Virus record (IMG/VR): IMGVR_UViG_3300033388_001133
Span: 1-42,261 of that record
Length of the DNA: 42,261 bases
Source: a virus
Direction: 5' to 3' (one strand)
The first letter of the stretch is position 1; the number at the start of each line of letters is the position of its first letter. Below the pieces are notes generated by a model. The model was not told where the DNA came from. It did no database searches and saw nothing but the letters and a program-made list of their open reading frames with translations. A program made the translations under genes and the position numbers. Below are positions 39,540 to 42,261 of this stretch, piece after piece.

Positions 39540-41950
39540 AGTATTTCCTTCAATATGACTTTGTCAATATCAATATGTAACGTACCAGTTGTAGTATCAG
39601 CGCGTGCCTGATAATTTAATCCAAGTCCTATCATGGTCGCGCTATTAGTTGAGAATGATAGATCACTATAGAGCACTTCAGCAGAAAAGGTAGTCCAGCC
39701 CACTGAGTTAATTGGAGTAACTATCCTTTCAAGATTCAGCTGTGCCCAACTGGCTCCTTGCAAAGTGTGAGCAAAGCGGCCTTGAAATTCTACTTCTAAG
39801 TATCCTGATTTGATGCTTGTGAAAACTGGAACCCGGTACACGACGCTCAAATGATATCTGGCTGCCTCAATAACTGGTACGAATTTAGTATTGAAAATAG
39901 CTGCTTGATTATTTGCTTGTTGTTCTGAATTTATAACAAATACATGATGTAGGTATGCTGTTTTAATTCCTCCACTATCAGAGTTTATTGATGCATAACC
40001 TTTATAGTCAACTGGCCCGAAAGCGAATGAATCCACCTTGGTCCAAAAGTTATTTGATTGACCGACACCAAGCGGTGTTTTCTCAAAGGTAGGATCAGCC
40101 AGCATAGAGAAGGTATCTTCAGCCCATCGAACAATGTCCCCACTATTAACATCAGGAGTAGGGCTGCTTACTTCACTAGCATAATTTATTGACCTGCCCC
40201 AATAGTAAAATTGACCCTGCGCATTCGGAACATCAATATAATTGGTATTGCGAGTCTCTTTAATCTTGGTTGCGACCCCGAAGCTATTGGTAATGCTTCT
40301 ATAAATTTGAACCCGTTCATATAGCCTAGCAGCAGGTGGGTCCCAATTTATCAATACCCCATCCACAACAGACTTAGCATCAAAGTTAGTTGGCGCGGGT
40401 ACTCCGGGGTTGTTCTTGGTGTAGACTCCCTCTGAGCTAACGGTGTACTCATCAGTAGCTACGTCAGTATACGCCCCAGCGTTATCCTCCTGTAGCACTA
40501 GGTCAATGCCCTTCATGTCATTGATCTTGTAATTGGTTACGCGGAAGGTATCTTGATCCCAGCCCATCTTGGTATTGGATAGCATGATGGTGCCGCCTAT
40601 CTCTACCGGGAGCGTCTTGAAATTGGATGGGTATATTACAGTCCGTTGCAGGTCGCTCTGCTCTAGTAGTCCAGCAGCCAGCCGCTGTGCCATATATATA
40701 TCAGTCGTCATAGGCAGCTGAATGTCTTTGTGTAAGACTTCCCCATTGTCCCGGGCGACATACTCGCTGGCGGTAACTGACGGGGCTTGCATTGCCTGAT
40801 ACCTTCTGTCCCGGTCTATGAAGTATGGCCTGACTGTATTGAAGCGTTTCTCCGCGTCTGTGGACAATTCGATCTGGATGTCACCGCGTAGGTCATCATC
40901 ACCAAATGCTAGGGCAGGAGTCTCATACTCCCATCCGCGTAGTTTCCAGACTCCTTGTACCAGAGCCATAGTCATATTGCCCGAGGACAATATTGATTCT
41001 AAATTTTGTCGATGAGCATGGGCGGTGCTTAATGCTCCGTTACACTTGAACCGCTCAGTGGTGTCGCTGTTCGGAGTAGCGACCGAAGCAGAACAGATCG
41101 CAGCTACCGAGGCGACGTAACCATATTCAATTCGGGCAGGGTCTTCACCGAATCCAAGGTTGGCATCAATCATATAGTCAGCCCAGCACAATGCCGGGTT
41201 ATTACTATACTCCCAAGTCGGTGCACTGTTAACGCGATGCGGCCCGGTTCCCCATGCCGTAGTGCTGTCACTATTCGGATTGTATACCAACTTGCCCTTG
41301 GCTAATGCCTTATAGTTCCGGGGAGCGCCACCCGACCATACGTCAGTCTGGCCATCAAAGAAATCCAACCGCACCAGGAACCAAGCAATGCCCCTGCCTT
41401 GATGCTGACTGTTAATCTCCGAGAATGCGCCTACTAGGTCTGGGGATGCGGCTTGGTTAGGCGTACCAAGGAACTTATCAAAGTAAGCAGTAGTCTGTAA
41501 CGAAGTATCTCCAGCAAGCCACCCACTATCAACAGAGCCATCACCCGCCCAATCAATAGCTGCCTCCGGGATAATCTCATCATCTAGCCAGACATCAGTG
41601 ATGTCCTCGATCTGGTGCCCTGCTAGGACTATGGCATGGTACAGGGATTGGTTATGAGTCCCGGCTGTATTCAAGTACCACAGCGGCCCGGTAAGTAATG
41701 TCTCACCGTACAGAATGCGCTGGTGTTCTAGGGTTCCCCGGACTGTGATCAGATTTGACTTAGCTGTATCATCCAGATCAGGTATGTCGATCAGCTTGTT
41801 GGCTATAGCTCCGAGCAGCGCCAAGCCTATCAGCTTCGCTCCTACGGACACGATAAAAACTGCCGTGGTATAGGAGATGCCGACTGATATTAAATACCCA
41901 GTTATGGCATTGCCTATGGCAGCGAAGAATGCGGGAATTGCTACTGGCAT
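39536..41950 (-). CDS. Tail tip/host-specificity protein (J-like)
   Basis: 804 residues. The N-terminus has two hydrophobic stretches (IGNAITGYLISVGISYTTAV, AKLIGLALLGAIANKLIDIP) and VRGTLEHQRILYGETLLTGP, then LYHAIVLAGHQIEDITDVWL, a pattern shared by tail-tip attachment proteins. A fibronectin-III-like domain lies near residues 515-600 (APTNFDAKSVVDGVLINWDP). The C-terminal ~200 residues are beta-rich. It should form the tail tip that contacts the host. Overlaps both neighbours. Confidence 0.82.
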   Translation of the reverse strand: MPVAIPAFFAAIGNAITGYLISVGISYTTAVFIVSVGAKLIGLALLGAIANKLIDIPDLDDTAKSNLITVRGTLEHQRILYGETLLTGPLWYLNTAGTHNQSLYHAIVLAGHQIEDITDVWLDDEIIPEAAIDWAGDGSVDSGWLAGDTSLQTTAYFDKFLGTPNQAASPDLVGAFSEINSQHQGRGIAWFLVRLDFFDGQTDVWSGGAPRNYKALAKGKLVYNPNSDSTTAWGTGPHRVNSAPTWEYSNNPALCWADYMIDANLGFGEDPARIEYGYVASVAAICSASVATPNSDTTERFKCNGALSTAHAHRQNLESILSSGNMTMALVQGVWKLRGWEYETPALAFGDDDLRGDIQIELSTDAEKRFNTVRPYFIDRDRRYQAMQAPSVTASEYVARDNGEVLHKDIQLPMTTDIYMAQRLAAGLLEQSDLQRTVIYPSNFKTLPVEIGGTIMLSNTKMGWDQDTFRVTNYKINDMKGIDLVLQEDNAGAYTDVATDEYTVSSEGVYTKNNPGVPAPTNFDAKSVVDGVLINWDPPAARLYERVQIYRSITNSFGVATKIKETRNTNYIDVPNAQGQFYYWGRSINYASEVSSPTPDVNSGDIVRWAEDTFSMLADPTFEKTPLGVGQSNNFWTKVDSFAFGPVDYKGYASINSDSGGIKTAYLHHVFVINSEQQANNQAAIFNTKFVPVIEAARYHLSVVYRVPVFTSIKSGYLEVEFQGRFAHTLQGASWAQLNLERIVTPINSVGWTTFSAEVLYSDLSFSTNSATMIGLGLNYQARADTTTGTLHIDIDKVILKEIL

Positions 41951-42261
41951 TATTTAATGCTCCATCCTAACCGACATTTAGCCAGTTCTATTTTGAGTAC
42001 AGTTTTTTCACCTTTGAATAGCCCGCAACCGGCAAATACAAAGCCAAGAGCAATACCAGACCCAACACTAGCACTAACCACATCCCCATCAACACAGGCA
42101 GTAGGGGCAATAGAATAACCCAATGTCCCGGTCGTAAGTGCTTCAATACCTCCGTGTGCTTCAATATACCTAAGTGCACTTGACTTGCTTTTATACGGGT
42201 GAAGTTTTCTGAAGTCTTTTCCATGCCATTCCTTTACTAAAGCATTCGTGAATGTGAAACA
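41950..42261 (-). CDS. Tail assembly protein, DUF6950-like (partial, runs off right edge)
   Basis: I read this frame by hand: it is open from the right edge to TAA at 41,950-41,952, which overlaps the tail-tip ATG (TAATG). The 103 visible residues contain SSALRYIEAHGGIEALTTGT, CVDGDVVSASVGSGIALGFV and end ELAKCRLGWSIK. The GDV...alG...GW.I pattern matches the small proteins that lie immediately upstream of tail-tip genes in many siphoviruses. A frame at 41,988-42,224 on the same strand is its shadow. The 5' end is missing. Confidence 0.7.
   Translation of the reverse strand, partial: CFTFTNALVKEWHGKDFRKLHPYKSKSSALRYIEAHGGIEALTTGTLGYSIAPTACVDGDVVSASVGSGIALGFVFAGCGLFKGEKTVLKIELAKCRLGWSIK

Noticed and set aside
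41988-42224. 78-codon membrane-like protein on the minus strand
   Set aside because: It is an alternate frame of the tail assembly gene, whose stop overlaps the tail-tip start.

Overview
The window is part of a tailed double-stranded DNA phage (Caudoviricetes). It holds a Mu/GTA-like head module, a tail-tip and fibre module, an endolysin/holin cluster and a phage replisome, with no ribosomal, tRNA or housekeeping genes. The GTA-type 3-TM holin, the zinc amidase and a possible i-spanin-like protein point to a Gram-negative host; the host itself cannot be named. Both ends are cut inside genes and no tape-measure or tail-tube gene is present, so the whole genome is longer than the window.

Layout. 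From 16.4 kb leftward on the minus strand runs the late module: putative small terminase, large terminase, portal fused to an Mu F-like domain, protease/scaffold, decoration protein, major capsid, small basic ORFs, a 985-aa GT-methyltransferase-GT enzyme, a small tail protein, a glycosidase-like protein and two repeat-rich fibre proteins, the last running off the left edge. From 42.26 kb leftward, also minus, run the end of a tail-assembly gene, the tail-tip protein, an amidase endolysin and four small membrane proteins including a holin. Between them, 17.7-37.7 kb on the plus strand carries the early genes: an array of small-gene cassettes (17.7-23.6 kb, closed by a strong terminator), then a tightly overlapping replication operon (SNF2-like helicase, AEP primase, HNH-like protein, UvrD-like helicase, ThyX, NTPase-like protein, DnaQ-like exonuclease, DnaE-type polymerase, PD-(D/E)XK nuclease, HTH protein).

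The exceptional feature is a 2.8-kb block (about 16,441-19,266) almost free of the dinucleotides CA and TG (a reverse-complementary pair). I count 16 where roughly 350 would be expected, and only four between about 17,190 and 19,216; three of those four are the ATG start codons of the genes there. The block covers coding and non-coding DNA alike. Its proteins have almost no Gln, His, Cys, Trp or internal Met, synonymous codons are chosen by the first base of the next codon, and two cassette ribosome-binding sites have no ATG. One desert gene has a clear paralogue at 30.8 kb with ordinary CA/TG use. The desert lies where a pac/cos site, the divergent promoters and possibly an origin would be, beside the terminase genes. 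I know of no described process that explains it.

The second unusual feature is the cassette array itself. Each small gene follows one or two RNA hairpins and a nearly invariant GAGGAGAG ribosome-binding site, and the hairpin stems carry G.U wobbles that keep pairing only in the plus-strand RNA.
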